Notes under the pieces: generated by a model | The model's database searches: none | What the model was told of the DNA's origin: nothing | Seen by the model: the letters and a program-made list of their open reading frames with translations, nothing else | In this document: positions 56,571 through 64,000 of the stretch, in pieces | Position numbering within the stretch: position 1 is the stretch's first letter | How the letters are laid out: each line of letters opens with the position of its first letter | Made by a program: the position numbers and the translations under genes | Assembly (NCBI GenBank): GCA_910575405.1 | Contig: CAJTER010000013.1 | Span: forward strand, 42,734 to 106,733 | DNA from: Clostridia bacterium | Lineage (GTDB): Bacteria; Bacillota; Clostridia; Peptostreptococcales; Anaerovoracaceae | Length of the DNA: 64,000 bases | Direction of reading: 5' to 3'

Positions 56571-58313
56571 TTAGTCTTCGTAATTTTTACGTGGAGCGTA
56601 GTGAGTGTGGAGCAGCTTGTGTGCCTGTTTGCCACCTGCCATGCCCAGGAACTCTTTGTACAGCTTCTTAACGGCGGGGTTGTTGTGGGATTTACGGATG
56701 AACATTTTCCGATCTTCTTTGTAAAGATTCTTCGCACGTTCTGCTTTGACATCAACCCAGTTCCGGATGTCGGAAAGCTGCAGAGGCTGTCCGCCGCCAT
56801 TGATGCATCCGCCAGGGCAGGCCATAATTTCGACAAAGTGGAATTCTTCGCCTGCTTCAATGGCTTCCATCAGTTTGCGAGCGTTTCCAAGGCCGTGAGC
56901 TACAGCGGCGCGAACTTTCAGATCGGCAATTTCAATGGTTGCAACCTTGATGCCTTCCAGGCCGCGGACTTCTTCATATTCAAAGTTATCAGCGGAAGAG
57001 TCGTTTAAGATGTCTGCAACCGTACGCAGAGCCGCTTCCATAACGCCGCCTGTAGTGCCGAAGATGGCTCCGGCTCCGGAGGCCTCGCCAAATGGATTGT
57101 CAAAGTCGCTGTCGCCTAAGCTAGGGAAGTCGATACCTACGTCGTAGATCATCTTACCCAGCTCTCTGGTGGTGAGAACGATATCTACATCGGAGCGTCC
57201 GTCCACTTCCATTTCCGGTCTTTTTGCTTCGAATTTTTTGGCAGTACAAGGCATGATGGATACAGTTACAATATCGTCTGGATTAATGCCTTCCTTCTGT
57301 GCGTAATAGGTCTTCAGCACAGCGCCGAACATCTGGTGCGGTGATTTGCAGCTTGACAAATTGTCCAGCATATCCGGGAAGTTATGTTCGCAGAACTTGA
57401 TCCAGCCCGGTGAGCAGGAGGTGATGAGCGGTAATTTCCCGCCGCCTCTAATGCGGTCGATGAGCTCTGCGCCTTCTTCCATAATGGTCAGGTCAGCGCC
57501 AGTATCTGTATCGAATACTTTATCAAATCCCAGCATACGCAGGGCAGTTACCATTTTTCCAGTTACAGATTCACCGATGTTCATGTAGAATTCCTCTCCC
57601 AGAGCAACTCTTACAGCCGGGGCGGTCTGTACAACGACATGCTTGGTCGGATCATTGATGGCCTCCCATACGCGGTCGGTATCGTTCTTTTCATGAAGAG
57701 CAGCAACCGGGCAGACATTGATGCACTGTCCGCAGTTGGTACAAGGTGTTTCGTCCAGCTTCAAACCAAAGGCAGAGCCTACGACAGTGTCGAATCCGCG
57801 GTTCATGGTATCAATAACAGCTACAGTCTGAATGTTCTTGCAGGCGCCGATACATCTGCGGCAGAGGATGCACTTGTTGGGGTCGCGGACAATGGAAACA
57901 CCGATGTCCAGCGGCTGACGCTTTTTATCTCCCGTAAAGCGCACGGTATCTACGGACAACTTGTTTGCAAGGGTCTGAAGCTCGCAGTCCATCCAGCTCC
58001 TGGTACAGGTCTGGCACATGGCGTCGTGATTGGAAAGAATCAGCTCCAGATTGACTTTACGCGCTTCCATAACTTTTGGCGTATGAGTGAAAACTTCCAT
58101 GCCTTCTCTTACCGGGTGCACACAGGCAGCCTGCAATGCTTTGGAGCCTTTGACTTCCACAACGCACATACGGCAACAGCCGATTTCGTTGACATCCTTT
58201 AAAAAGCAAAGGGTAGGGATGGTAATGTTTACCTCTTTGGCGGCCTGCAGGATCGTATAATTTTCCGGTACGTACAGACTGATTCCATCTATAGAAATAT
58301 GAACTTTGTTCAT
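56571..58313 (-). CDS. hydA: [FeFe]-hydrogenase catalytic subunit HydA, copy 2
   Basis: 580 residues, like copy 1 and near-identical to it in long stretches of the H-cluster domain (TSCSPGWIKFC, MPCTAKKFEA, MACPGGCINGGGQP). Differences concentrate in the N-terminal Fe-S part, for example CRRCIGACKN for CRRCVSACKN and CTNCGQCINVCPVAA for CVNCGQCINYCPVGA, and at the C-terminus. I chose ATG 58313 (MNKVHISIDG), which matches copy 1, over the longer frame from 58385 that overlaps hydB. It makes H2 together with HydB and HydC copy 2. Confidence 0.97.
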   Translation of the reverse strand: MNKVHISIDGISLYVPENYTILQAAKEVNITIPTLCFLKDVNEIGCCRMCVVEVKGSKALQAACVHPVREGMEVFTHTPKVMEARKVNLELILSNHDAMCQTCTRSWMDCELQTLANKLSVDTVRFTGDKKRQPLDIGVSIVRDPNKCILCRRCIGACKNIQTVAVIDTMNRGFDTVVGSAFGLKLDETPCTNCGQCINVCPVAALHEKNDTDRVWEAINDPTKHVVVQTAPAVRVALGEEFYMNIGESVTGKMVTALRMLGFDKVFDTDTGADLTIMEEGAELIDRIRGGGKLPLITSCSPGWIKFCEHNFPDMLDNLSSCKSPHQMFGAVLKTYYAQKEGINPDDIVTVSIMPCTAKKFEAKRPEMEVDGRSDVDIVLTTRELGKMIYDVGIDFPSLGDSDFDNPFGEASGAGAIFGTTGGVMEAALRTVADILNDSSADNFEYEEVRGLEGIKVATIEIADLKVRAAVAHGLGNARKLMEAIEAGEEFHFVEIMACPGGCINGGGQPLQLSDIRNWVDVKAERAKNLYKEDRKMFIRKSHNNPAVKKLYKEFLGMAGGKQAHKLLHTHYAPRKNYED

Positions 58314-58330
58314 GATTTTGTGGTCCTCCT

Positions 58331-60220
58331 TTACGCGTTCTTGAGTATTGCCTTGAACGGACATTTTTCCATACAGAGGCCGCACTTAACGCATTTTTCC
58401 TGATCAATAGCGAATGGCGTGTTTTTATCTCCGGAAATACAGCCGGCCGGGCATCCCTTCTGACAGATACCGCAGCGTTTACAAGCATCGTTGTCGATGA
58501 TAAATTTAACCATAGATACGCAGACGCCTGCAGGGCACTTTTTGTCTACAACATGGGCAACATACTCATCGCGGAAATATTTTAATGTGGAAAGAACCGG
58601 ATTTGGAGCGCTCTGGCCCAGGCCGCAAAGTGCGGAAGCCTTGATGTTTCTTGCCAGAACTTCCAGTTTGTCCAAATCCTCCAGAGTTCCTTTACCTTCG
58701 GTAATCCTTACGAGAATTTCGTGCATTCTCTTAGTACCGATACGGCACGGAGGACATTTTCCGCAGGATTCATCAACTGTGAAGTCCAGGAAGAATCTTG
58801 CCAGGTCTACCATGCAGGTATGTTCGTCCATGACAATAAGTCCGCCGGAACCCATCATGGAGCCCAGTTTTGTCAGGGAATCGTAGTCAATGGGAGTATC
58901 CAGATGTTCTGCAGGCAGACAGCCGCCGGAAGGACCTCCTGTCTGAGCAGCTTTAAAGGTGCCGCCGTCTGGAATGCCGCCGCCGATATCGTAAATGATC
59001 TGGCGAAGGGTGGTTCCCATGGGAACTTCTACGAGTCCGATATTGTTGATTTTTCCGCCTAAGGCAAATACTTTGGTTCCCTTGGATTTTTCCGTGCCGA
59101 TGTTTGCGAACCAATCAGCTCCGTTGCGGATAATCTGAGGGATATTTGCATATGTTTCTACGTTATTGAGAACTGTCGGTTTTTTCCAAAGTCCTTTTTC
59201 CGCGGATCTAGGAGGCTTTGGACGAGGTTCGCCTCGTTTTCCTTCGATGGATGTCATGAGGGCGCTTCCTTCGCCGCATACAAATGCTCCGGCGCCAAGT
59301 CTCACTTCCAGATTGAAATTAAAGCCTTTTCCTAAAATGTCATTTCCCAGGAGGCCGTATTCTTCTGCCTGGCGAATAGCCACACCCAGTCTCTGAACTG
59401 CTACCGGATATTCAGCGCGGACATAAATATAGCCCTGGTGAGATCCTACTGCGTAGCCGTTGATAATCATAGCTTCGATAACGGAGTGCGGGTCGCCTTC
59501 CAGAATGGAACGATCCATAAACGCACCCGGGTCGCCTTCATCCGCATTGCAGATAACGTACTTGGTGTGCTCTTTTACAACAGCAGAGGATTCCCATTTG
59601 CGTCCTGTGGGGAAGCCGCCGCCGCCTCTGCCGCGCAGACCGGATTTTTTGATTTCATCGATCACATCCTCTGGTTCAAATTCGGTGAGAACTTTGGCGA
59701 GAGCCTGATAGCCGTCCAGTGCAATGTATTCGTCGATCTGTTCCGGATCAATGATTCCGCAGTTGTTTAAGGCAATTCTCCGCTGCATGGCAAAGAAAGG
59801 AATCTGAGGAAGACGATCGCGGATTTCTTCGTATTCCTTTTCACCTGCCAGAAGCCGCTTTACGACTTTGCCGCCCTTAATGTGGCTGTCAAAAATTTCG
59901 TTTACATCTTTTGGCGTAACCTTTGTGTACATAACGTGTTCCGGACAGATCATCATAACCGGGCCTTCTGCACACAGACCGAAACATCCGGTTTTAATCA
60001 TTTTTACATCTTCTGCCAGGCCATTTGCCTTGATCTGCTCTTCGATTGCTTCTGCAACCTTCAGGGAACCGGAGGAAGCGCAGCCTGCGACGCCGCAGAC
60101 CAAAATATGTATTTTTCCGCCCTCTGTACCCGGCTGCTGCGTGCGGTCGAGACGGATATCCATGGTTTTGAGGGTTTTGTCCCTCAAAGCATTTAATTCT
60201 TCAATATTTCTTATCATCAT
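58331..60220 (-). CDS. hydB: NADH-binding subunit HydB of bifurcating hydrogenase, copy 2
   Basis: A 629-residue NuoF-like subunit with the same domains as copy 1: thioredoxin-like [2Fe-2S] (KTGCFGLCAEGPVM), FMN/NADH core (RGRGGGGFPTGRKWESSA; GAGAFVCGEGSALMTSIEGK), the [4Fe-4S] motif ESCGKCPPCRIGTKRM, and two C-terminal clusters (CKRCGICQKGCP, CVKCGLCMEKCP). Relative to copy 1, GRGGAGFPTGTKW becomes GRGGGGFPTGRKW and GEETALM becomes GEGSALM, so nucleotide or flavin binding could differ slightly. Confidence 0.97.
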   Translation of the reverse strand: MMIRNIEELNALRDKTLKTMDIRLDRTQQPGTEGGKIHILVCGVAGCASSGSLKVAEAIEEQIKANGLAEDVKMIKTGCFGLCAEGPVMMICPEHVMYTKVTPKDVNEIFDSHIKGGKVVKRLLAGEKEYEEIRDRLPQIPFFAMQRRIALNNCGIIDPEQIDEYIALDGYQALAKVLTEFEPEDVIDEIKKSGLRGRGGGGFPTGRKWESSAVVKEHTKYVICNADEGDPGAFMDRSILEGDPHSVIEAMIINGYAVGSHQGYIYVRAEYPVAVQRLGVAIRQAEEYGLLGNDILGKGFNFNLEVRLGAGAFVCGEGSALMTSIEGKRGEPRPKPPRSAEKGLWKKPTVLNNVETYANIPQIIRNGADWFANIGTEKSKGTKVFALGGKINNIGLVEVPMGTTLRQIIYDIGGGIPDGGTFKAAQTGGPSGGCLPAEHLDTPIDYDSLTKLGSMMGSGGLIVMDEHTCMVDLARFFLDFTVDESCGKCPPCRIGTKRMHEILVRITEGKGTLEDLDKLEVLARNIKASALCGLGQSAPNPVLSTLKYFRDEYVAHVVDKKCPAGVCVSMVKFIIDNDACKRCGICQKGCPAGCISGDKNTPFAIDQEKCVKCGLCMEKCPFKAILKNA

Positions 60221-60233
60221 TTGTCTCCTTTTG

Positions 60234-60728
60234 CTATCGATCTTCGTACTTGTCGAGAATATCGTCTACCTCATCGGCCGTAAGCTTGCCGTAAACTTCA
60301 TCGTTAATGGTTACGACAGGGGCAAGTCCGCAGGCGCCGATGCAGCGGCAGGCATCCAGAGAAAACTTCTGATCGTCGGTACATTCCCCAACATCAATGG
60401 ACAGGCGTGTTCTGAATTTGTCCAGAATTTCGCTCGCGCCCTTTACATAGCAGGCAGTACCCATGCAGACGTTAATTTGGTACTTACCTTTCGGATTAAT
60501 GGAAAACTGCGTATAGAAACTTACAACGCCATAAACTTCGGCCAGAGGAATATCCAGCTCCTGCGCAATCTGACGCTGAACCTCTAAAGGCAGATAGCCG
60601 AACAGCTCCTGGGCCTCATGAAGGACCGGGATCAGGGCTCCCTGGGTGTCCTTGTATTTAGCGATGATCTTGCTGAGCTGTCCTGATTTTTCCTGAAAAT
60701 CAGCGCAGCCGGCACAATTCTGTGTCAT
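60234..60728 (-). CDS. hydC: NuoE-like [2Fe-2S] subunit HydC, copy 2
   Basis: 164 residues, closely similar to copy 1, including CMGTACYVKGASEIL and CRCIGACGLAPVV. It heads the second hydCBA operon behind a strong promoter. The spacing to hydB (13 bp) mirrors operon 1, showing that the whole operon was duplicated as a block. Confidence 0.96.
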   Translation of the reverse strand: MTQNCAGCADFQEKSGQLSKIIAKYKDTQGALIPVLHEAQELFGYLPLEVQRQIAQELDIPLAEVYGVVSFYTQFSINPKGKYQINVCMGTACYVKGASEILDKFRTRLSIDVGECTDDQKFSLDACRCIGACGLAPVVTINDEVYGKLTADEVDDILDKYEDR

Positions 60729-60821
60729 GTTTTACGTACTCCTTTCACATCAATAAAAACAACGAATCAAATCCAATATTCTATAAAATAAAGGTATGCA
60801 GTATACGAACGGTGTCATAAA

Positions 60822-60851
60822 ATTATAGCATATTTAGCAGAACTGTGTCAA
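60822..60851 (-). promoter_or_regulatory. Strong promoter of hydCBA operon 2
   Basis: On the minus strand: perfect -35 TTGACA (60846-60851), 18-base spacer, perfect -10 TATAAT (60822-60827) with an extended TGC before it. The start site should be near 60815. Confidence 0.85.
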
Positions 60852-60856
60852 ATTAG

Positions 60857-60888
60857 AGAATAAATTCTAAAAAAAGAGAATTTATTCT
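60857..60888 (-). promoter_or_regulatory. 12-bp inverted repeat directly upstream of the hydCBA-2 promoter
   Basis: AGAATAAATTCT (60857-60868) and AGAATTTATTCT (60877-60888) are exact inverted copies separated by 8 bases, and each is itself nearly palindromic (AGAATnnATTCT). The centres are about 20 bases, two helix turns, apart. The pair sits at about -42 to -73, a typical activator position. The half-site has some likeness to Fur/PerR-type boxes, which is weak evidence. Confidence 0.6.
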
Positions 60889-60968
60889 GAAAAAAGGGAA
60901 AACACAGACGAAATTGGATAAAAATCCGTGAAGTCCCTTTATGAGACGAAAAAGCGGCAGACTCGGGA

Positions 60969-61871
60969 TTAGAGGAAGATTTCTCCGGCAGCTAAAATGG
61001 CAGCAGTTCCTCCTACCTGGATGCGGGCGCTGTCTCCGGTTTTTTGGAGCTGAGTTAAGATGCGGGACGGGCGATCCATGGCTTCGCCCTGGATAAAGAC
61101 GGACTCGGCCGCGTCCGCAATCAACCCGCGGCAGGCAAGATACCAGGTGAGCGCGCCGCTGGCGGTTCCGGTAGCCGCTTCTTCATCAATATCATAGAGT
61201 GGGGCGAAATTTCTGCAGTGGGCCGTCACATCGGAGCTTTCCTGCTCCAGGGTAAAGGCGTGTACTCCTGTAACCTGGTATTCTTCGGAAAGCCGGGAAA
61301 GGGCGGGAAAGTCCGGTGCAATATGAGAGAGATGGCTGCGGCTTTTTACAGGGAGGATGATGTCGGGAAGTCCTGTGGAAATAATGGCAGGCAAAAGCGT
61401 CTCTTCTTTGCCGCAGAGGTTCTCAGCGGCAAGGGGTTCATAGGAAATTCCCATAATAGAATAAAGGCGCTCAAGCTCTGTTTGCTCCTGAATATCGGCA
61501 ATATGACGAGGCGGCGCCATTTCCATCATAATAAAGCCGTTTTGAAGCTCTATTGAGAGCTCTCCGGCCTGTGTTTTTGCTGTGTAATGGAAATTGTCAG
61601 AGACAAGCCCTGCTTCCATGAGTACGGAAAATGAGGCAATTGTGGCATGTCCGCACAAATCGACTTCTCCGGCAGGAGTAAAATAGTGCAGTTCAAAGGA
61701 GGAGTCGTCCAGTTTTTTGATAAAAGCGGTTTCCGAATAGCGAAGCTCGGCAGCTGCTTTTACCATGGTCTCTTCCGGGGGATATGGGCGGCCCTCATCC
61801 ATAATTACGACGCCGGCCGGGTTTCCGCCAAATACGTGATCTGTGAATGCATCTGCAATATAAAGTTTCAT
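60969..61871 (-). CDS. PhzF-family isomerase/epimerase-like protein
   Basis: A 300-residue protein of the PhzF fold, two similar halves. N-terminal marks are ADAFTDHVFGGNPAGVVIM and AAELRYSETAFI with a catalytic-type glutamate; DLCGHATIASFSVL holds the second part of the active site, and DIDEEAATGTASGALTWYL is typical of the C-terminal half. The reaction is unknown because the family is diverse. ATG 61871 is supported by AGGAGG 9 bases before it. Its start overlaps the upstream permease gene by 4 bp. Confidence 0.88.
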   Translation of the reverse strand: MKLYIADAFTDHVFGGNPAGVVIMDEGRPYPPEETMVKAAAELRYSETAFIKKLDDSSFELHYFTPAGEVDLCGHATIASFSVLMEAGLVSDNFHYTAKTQAGELSIELQNGFIMMEMAPPRHIADIQEQTELERLYSIMGISYEPLAAENLCGKEETLLPAIISTGLPDIILPVKSRSHLSHIAPDFPALSRLSEEYQVTGVHAFTLEQESSDVTAHCRNFAPLYDIDEEAATGTASGALTWYLACRGLIADAAESVFIQGEAMDRPSRILTQLQKTGDSARIQVGGTAAILAAGEIFL

Positions 61872-63055
61872 ACAAAAATACCTCCTATCTGAAAAACAAG
61901 AAAAGCAAAGATCCAGGCCGCCGCGCATTGAAGGAACATGACCGCAAAAGTGCGGGGCCAGGCGCCCCATTCTTTCCGGGCAGCGGCAAGAGCGGCAATA
62001 CAGGGCGTATAAAGAAGGCAGAATACCAGAAAGGAAAAGGCGGACAGAGGTGTATAAACTCCGGCCAGCATTTCCGAAAGGCAGGAACCTTCTGCTGCAC
62101 CGGTCAGGACTGCAAGAGTACTGACAATGGCCTCCTTGGCAGACAGGCCGGTAATCAGAGCAGCTACGGAGCGCCAGTCTCCAAAGCCCAGAGGCGCAAA
62201 AATGGGAGCAGCGGCCTTTCCCATGGCAGCAAGAATGCTGTTTTCACTATTATCTACCATATGAAGCCCCATGTCAAAGCTTTGAAGGAACCAAATGATA
62301 ATTGCAGCAGTAAAAATAACGGTAAAGGCCTTTTTTACAAAACCTCTGACATTTTCCCATACCGTCAGGAAAACTCTTTTCATGGAGGGAATCCGGTAAG
62401 AAGGGAGGGCAGAGATGCAGCTGCGGACAGGACTTCCTGTTTTGCGGGCTTGCGGAAATCGAATTTTTTTAAAAAGCAGAGCACATAAAAGCGCCATCAA
62501 AAGACCGATTGCATATAGAGCCGCTACGGTCAGCCACTTTTCCCTGGGGAAAAATACGGCGGCAAACATGGAATAAAGAGGAAGCTTTGCACTGCAGGAC
62601 ATAAAGGGAATCATAGCTGTGACAGCCAGCCGTTCTTTCCTCCGGGCAAGGCTTCTGGCAGCCATAATCGCAGGCACCGAACAGCCAAACCCCATGAGAA
62701 GCGGCACTAGGCAGCGACCGGAAAGCCCCAGACACCTCATAGGCCTGTCCATGAGAACTGCCATCCGATCTGTATACCCGCTGCCCTCCATCAGGGAAAG
62801 GCAGAAAAAGAGAACTGCGATCACAGGCAGAAAGGAAAGGACGCTACCGACTCCCGCGCAGACCCCGTCTATGACCAGGGCGTGAAAGGCAGGATTGACC
62901 CCTGCACTCAGCAGCGCAGAACTGAGGAGGCTGGTTGCCTGATCAATAGCAAAGGAGAGATGGCTGCTGAGCCAGGGACCCAGAGAGCCGAAGGTCAGAT
63001 AAAAGACAAGCAGCATGCTCCCTGCAAAAACGGGAATTGCCAGTATGTTTCGCAT
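61868..63055 (-). CDS. FeoB-like permease domain protein lacking the GTPase domain
   Basis: A 395-residue membrane protein corresponding to the transmembrane half of ferrous iron transporter FeoB: LLMGFGCSVPAIMAARSLARRKERLAV in pieces, IPFMSCSAKLPLYSMFAAVF, and LITGLSAKEAIVSTLAVL. About ten hydrophobic helices are visible. Full FeoB begins with a G domain with GNPNxGKT; none exists here or in the 265 bases upstream. It may be a split transporter or a different metal or metabolite carrier. It is translationally coupled to the PhzF-like gene. Confidence 0.8.
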   Translation of the reverse strand: MRNILAIPVFAGSMLLVFYLTFGSLGPWLSSHLSFAIDQATSLLSSALLSAGVNPAFHALVIDGVCAGVGSVLSFLPVIAVLFFCLSLMEGSGYTDRMAVLMDRPMRCLGLSGRCLVPLLMGFGCSVPAIMAARSLARRKERLAVTAMIPFMSCSAKLPLYSMFAAVFFPREKWLTVAALYAIGLLMALLCALLFKKIRFPQARKTGSPVRSCISALPSYRIPSMKRVFLTVWENVRGFVKKAFTVIFTAAIIIWFLQSFDMGLHMVDNSENSILAAMGKAAAPIFAPLGFGDWRSVAALITGLSAKEAIVSTLAVLTGAAEGSCLSEMLAGVYTPLSAFSFLVFCLLYTPCIAALAAARKEWGAWPRTFAVMFLQCAAAWIFAFLVFQIGGIFV

Positions 63056-63320
63056 TCATATACCTCCCTGCATTCGTATTACTCTGAAATCGGAAGTCCG
63101 AACCGTATACGGGCCGGCCGCCAATCCTGCTCTATGTGTATGCGGCAGATGGCGGGAATATGCCGGAACAGGAGACAGAAATAAAAACCCCTTTAACCAA
63201 TATATTGTATATTTTGAAAAAAGTCCTATATTTTCAGCTGAAATTCACTATAATAAATAGCGAAAATGTTTTATTATATATAAATAGGAAGAAATATTAT
63301 ATTTCAGGAGGAACGTTGCT
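63056..63320. other. Intergenic region between the FeoB-like gene and the thioesterase
   Basis: 265 bases, divergent. A possible plus-strand -10 TATAAT lies at 63249-63254, directly after the 12-base palindrome TTTCAGCTGAAA (63232-63243), which would cover the -35 region and may be an operator. No gene seen. Confidence 0.4.
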
Positions 63321-63744
63321 ATGAAAGAATATAAAATTTCCCATCTGGCAAAATCAGAAGATCTGAACCATCACGGTATCCTCTTTGCCGGGCGTACAGC
63401 CGAATGGCTGGTGGAAGCGGCCTTTATCGCGGCAGCGGACACCCACGGCAGACCCCAGGATATCCTGTGCGTAAATGTCCATGGTTTTTACCTTCAAAAA
63501 GCCGGTTCAGAAGGGCGATATCCTCACTATCCACAGCCGGATCGTAAAGACGGGAACCACCAGCATGATGGTCCACGTAAAGGCTCTGTGCGAAATCGAT
63601 CCGGGCAGAACGTGGAGGGTTTTGTCACCTTCGTGTGTGTGGAGCTGGATACCAAGAAAAAACGGGCCCACAACATTACTCTGGATAAGGCTGAAAATGA
63701 AGAGGAAGCCCTGCTCAGAGAGCGGGCGTTGGGGGGGAAAGTAG
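63321..63744 (+). pseudogene. Acyl-CoA thioesterase (hotdog fold) disrupted by three frameshifts
   Basis: Pieces of one hotdog thioesterase lie in two frames. Frame 1 from ATG 63321 gives LNHHGILFAGRTAEWLVEAA and ends near VNVHG. Frame 2 gives FKKPVQKGDILTIHSRIVKT and GTTSMMVHVKALCEIDPGRT. Frame 1 then resumes with EGFVTFVCVELDTKKKRAHN. The switches lie at the T5 run 63485-63489 (one extra base), near 63611 (one base missing) and at the G7 run 63731-63737 (one extra base), after which a TAG at 63742 gives a normal end. It is either a real pseudogene or homopolymer sequencing error. AGGAGG precedes the ATG. Confidence 0.75.
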
Positions 63745-63758
63745 AAGCAGCTTGGTCT

Positions 63759-63800
63759 GAAACTGCCGCAGGGGGGAGTCTCTCAGGCGGTAGTTTTTAT
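63759..63800 (+). terminator. Terminator after the thioesterase
   Basis: AACTGCCGC (63761-63769) pairs with GCGGTAGTT (63787-63795), 9 bp with one G-U pair, followed by TTTATTTTTT. Its place just after the TAG at 63742 supports that as the ancestral stop. Confidence 0.7.
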
Positions 63801-63911
63801 TTTTTAAAATATAATTTACAGTATATATAAAAATATGAAAAAAATACTAGACAAAGGGCGGTGTAAATGGTAAAATATAACATGTAAATATTTTACTTAA
63901 AGATGTAAACA

Positions 63912-63941
63912 GGCAGATGCAAAAGGGGCTTTTCATCTGCC
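63912..63941 (+). other. Hairpin near the right edge
   Basis: GGCAGATG (63912-63919) pairs with CATCTGCC (63934-63941), and AAAAG/CTTTT continue inside it past a bulged C with a GGG loop. No T run follows. CGCAAAGCC comes 10 bases later, and TCAGG/CCTGA can pair near 63963-63981. It could be part of a leader RNA cut by the window end; a gene start at ATG 63979 (MGNDGII) after AAAGGGGAA is possible but unprovable. Confidence 0.35.
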
Positions 63942-64000
63942 AAAATGGCGCAAAGCCTGCGTCAGGAAAGGGGAACCTGATGGGAAACGATGGAATAATT

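Noticed and set aside
51939..60728. Overlapping long plus-strand open frames opposite the hydrogenase genes
   Set aside because: Frames such as 53007-53714 and 59868-60587 mirror each other because the two operons are duplicated; they are shadows of hyd genes, with no ribosome sites.

Overview
The window is a 64 kb chromosomal segment of an anaerobic, low-to-medium GC Firmicute, most likely class Clostridia. The reasons are strong AGGAGG ribosome sites, a T-box leader in front of valS, one-carbon genes of the Wood-Ljungdahl type (fhs, fchA, folD), an oxygen-sensitive glycyl radical enzyme, electron-bifurcating [FeFe]-hydrogenases and a flavodiiron protein. Genus and species cannot be fixed from the sequence alone. 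I saw no tRNA, rRNA, CRISPR array, insertion sequence or phage gene.

Layout. 1-7.9 kb: the 3' end of fhs, an acetyltransferase and an XRE regulator on the minus strand, a decayed fragment, rarA, then fchA-folD-larB-larC1 and an SseB-like gene. 7.9-21.7 kb: T-box-valS-folC-lipid kinase-acetyltransferase, an OB-fold protein whose ribosome site lies inside a hairpin, a hybrid histidine kinase, a prepilin peptidase, yhbY-truA-dCMP deaminase-WecA-like transferase-MATE transporter. 22-28.6 kb: a complete F1Fo ATP synthase operon whose c subunit carries Na+-binding residues. 28.7-51.9 kb: a bacterial microcompartment (BMC) locus. 51.9-60.7 kb: two complete tandem hydCBA operons on the minus strand. 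60.9-64 kb: a FeoB-like permease without its GTPase domain, a PhzF-like gene and a frameshifted thioesterase.

The BMC locus is the main point of interest. It encodes a glycyl radical enzyme (GRE) and its activase, two CoA-acylating aldehyde dehydrogenases, PduL, EutJ, EutP/PduV, a PduS-like flavo-Fe-S protein, at least seven shell proteins (PduU-, PduB-, PduA-, PduT- and EutN-like, one BMC-H with a 165-residue charged tail, one permuted BMC-H), a small cupin and the EutH permease. The GRE keeps the diol-dehydratase catalytic residues (H169, S287, C438, E440, D452, G843), but its near-universal GRxDQ motif reads GPFDR. The transporter belongs to the ethanolamine family, there is no ethanolamine lyase, and there is no alcohol dehydrogenase to recycle NADH.

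A model that fits (inference): EutH brings in an alcohol or amino alcohol, the GRE makes an aldehyde inside the shell, the aldehyde dehydrogenases and PduL make acyl-CoA and acyl phosphate, and electrons leave through PduS and the Fe-S pore protein PduT. They would then be disposed of as H2 by the flanking HydABC enzymes instead of as an alcohol. A TM1266-type hydrogenase regulator lies on the other flank, so hydrogenase-linked genes bracket the BMC. The locus regulators are unusual: a PocR-domain histidine kinase without its phosphoacceptor histidine sits next to an AraC-type response regulator without its phosphoacceptor aspartate.
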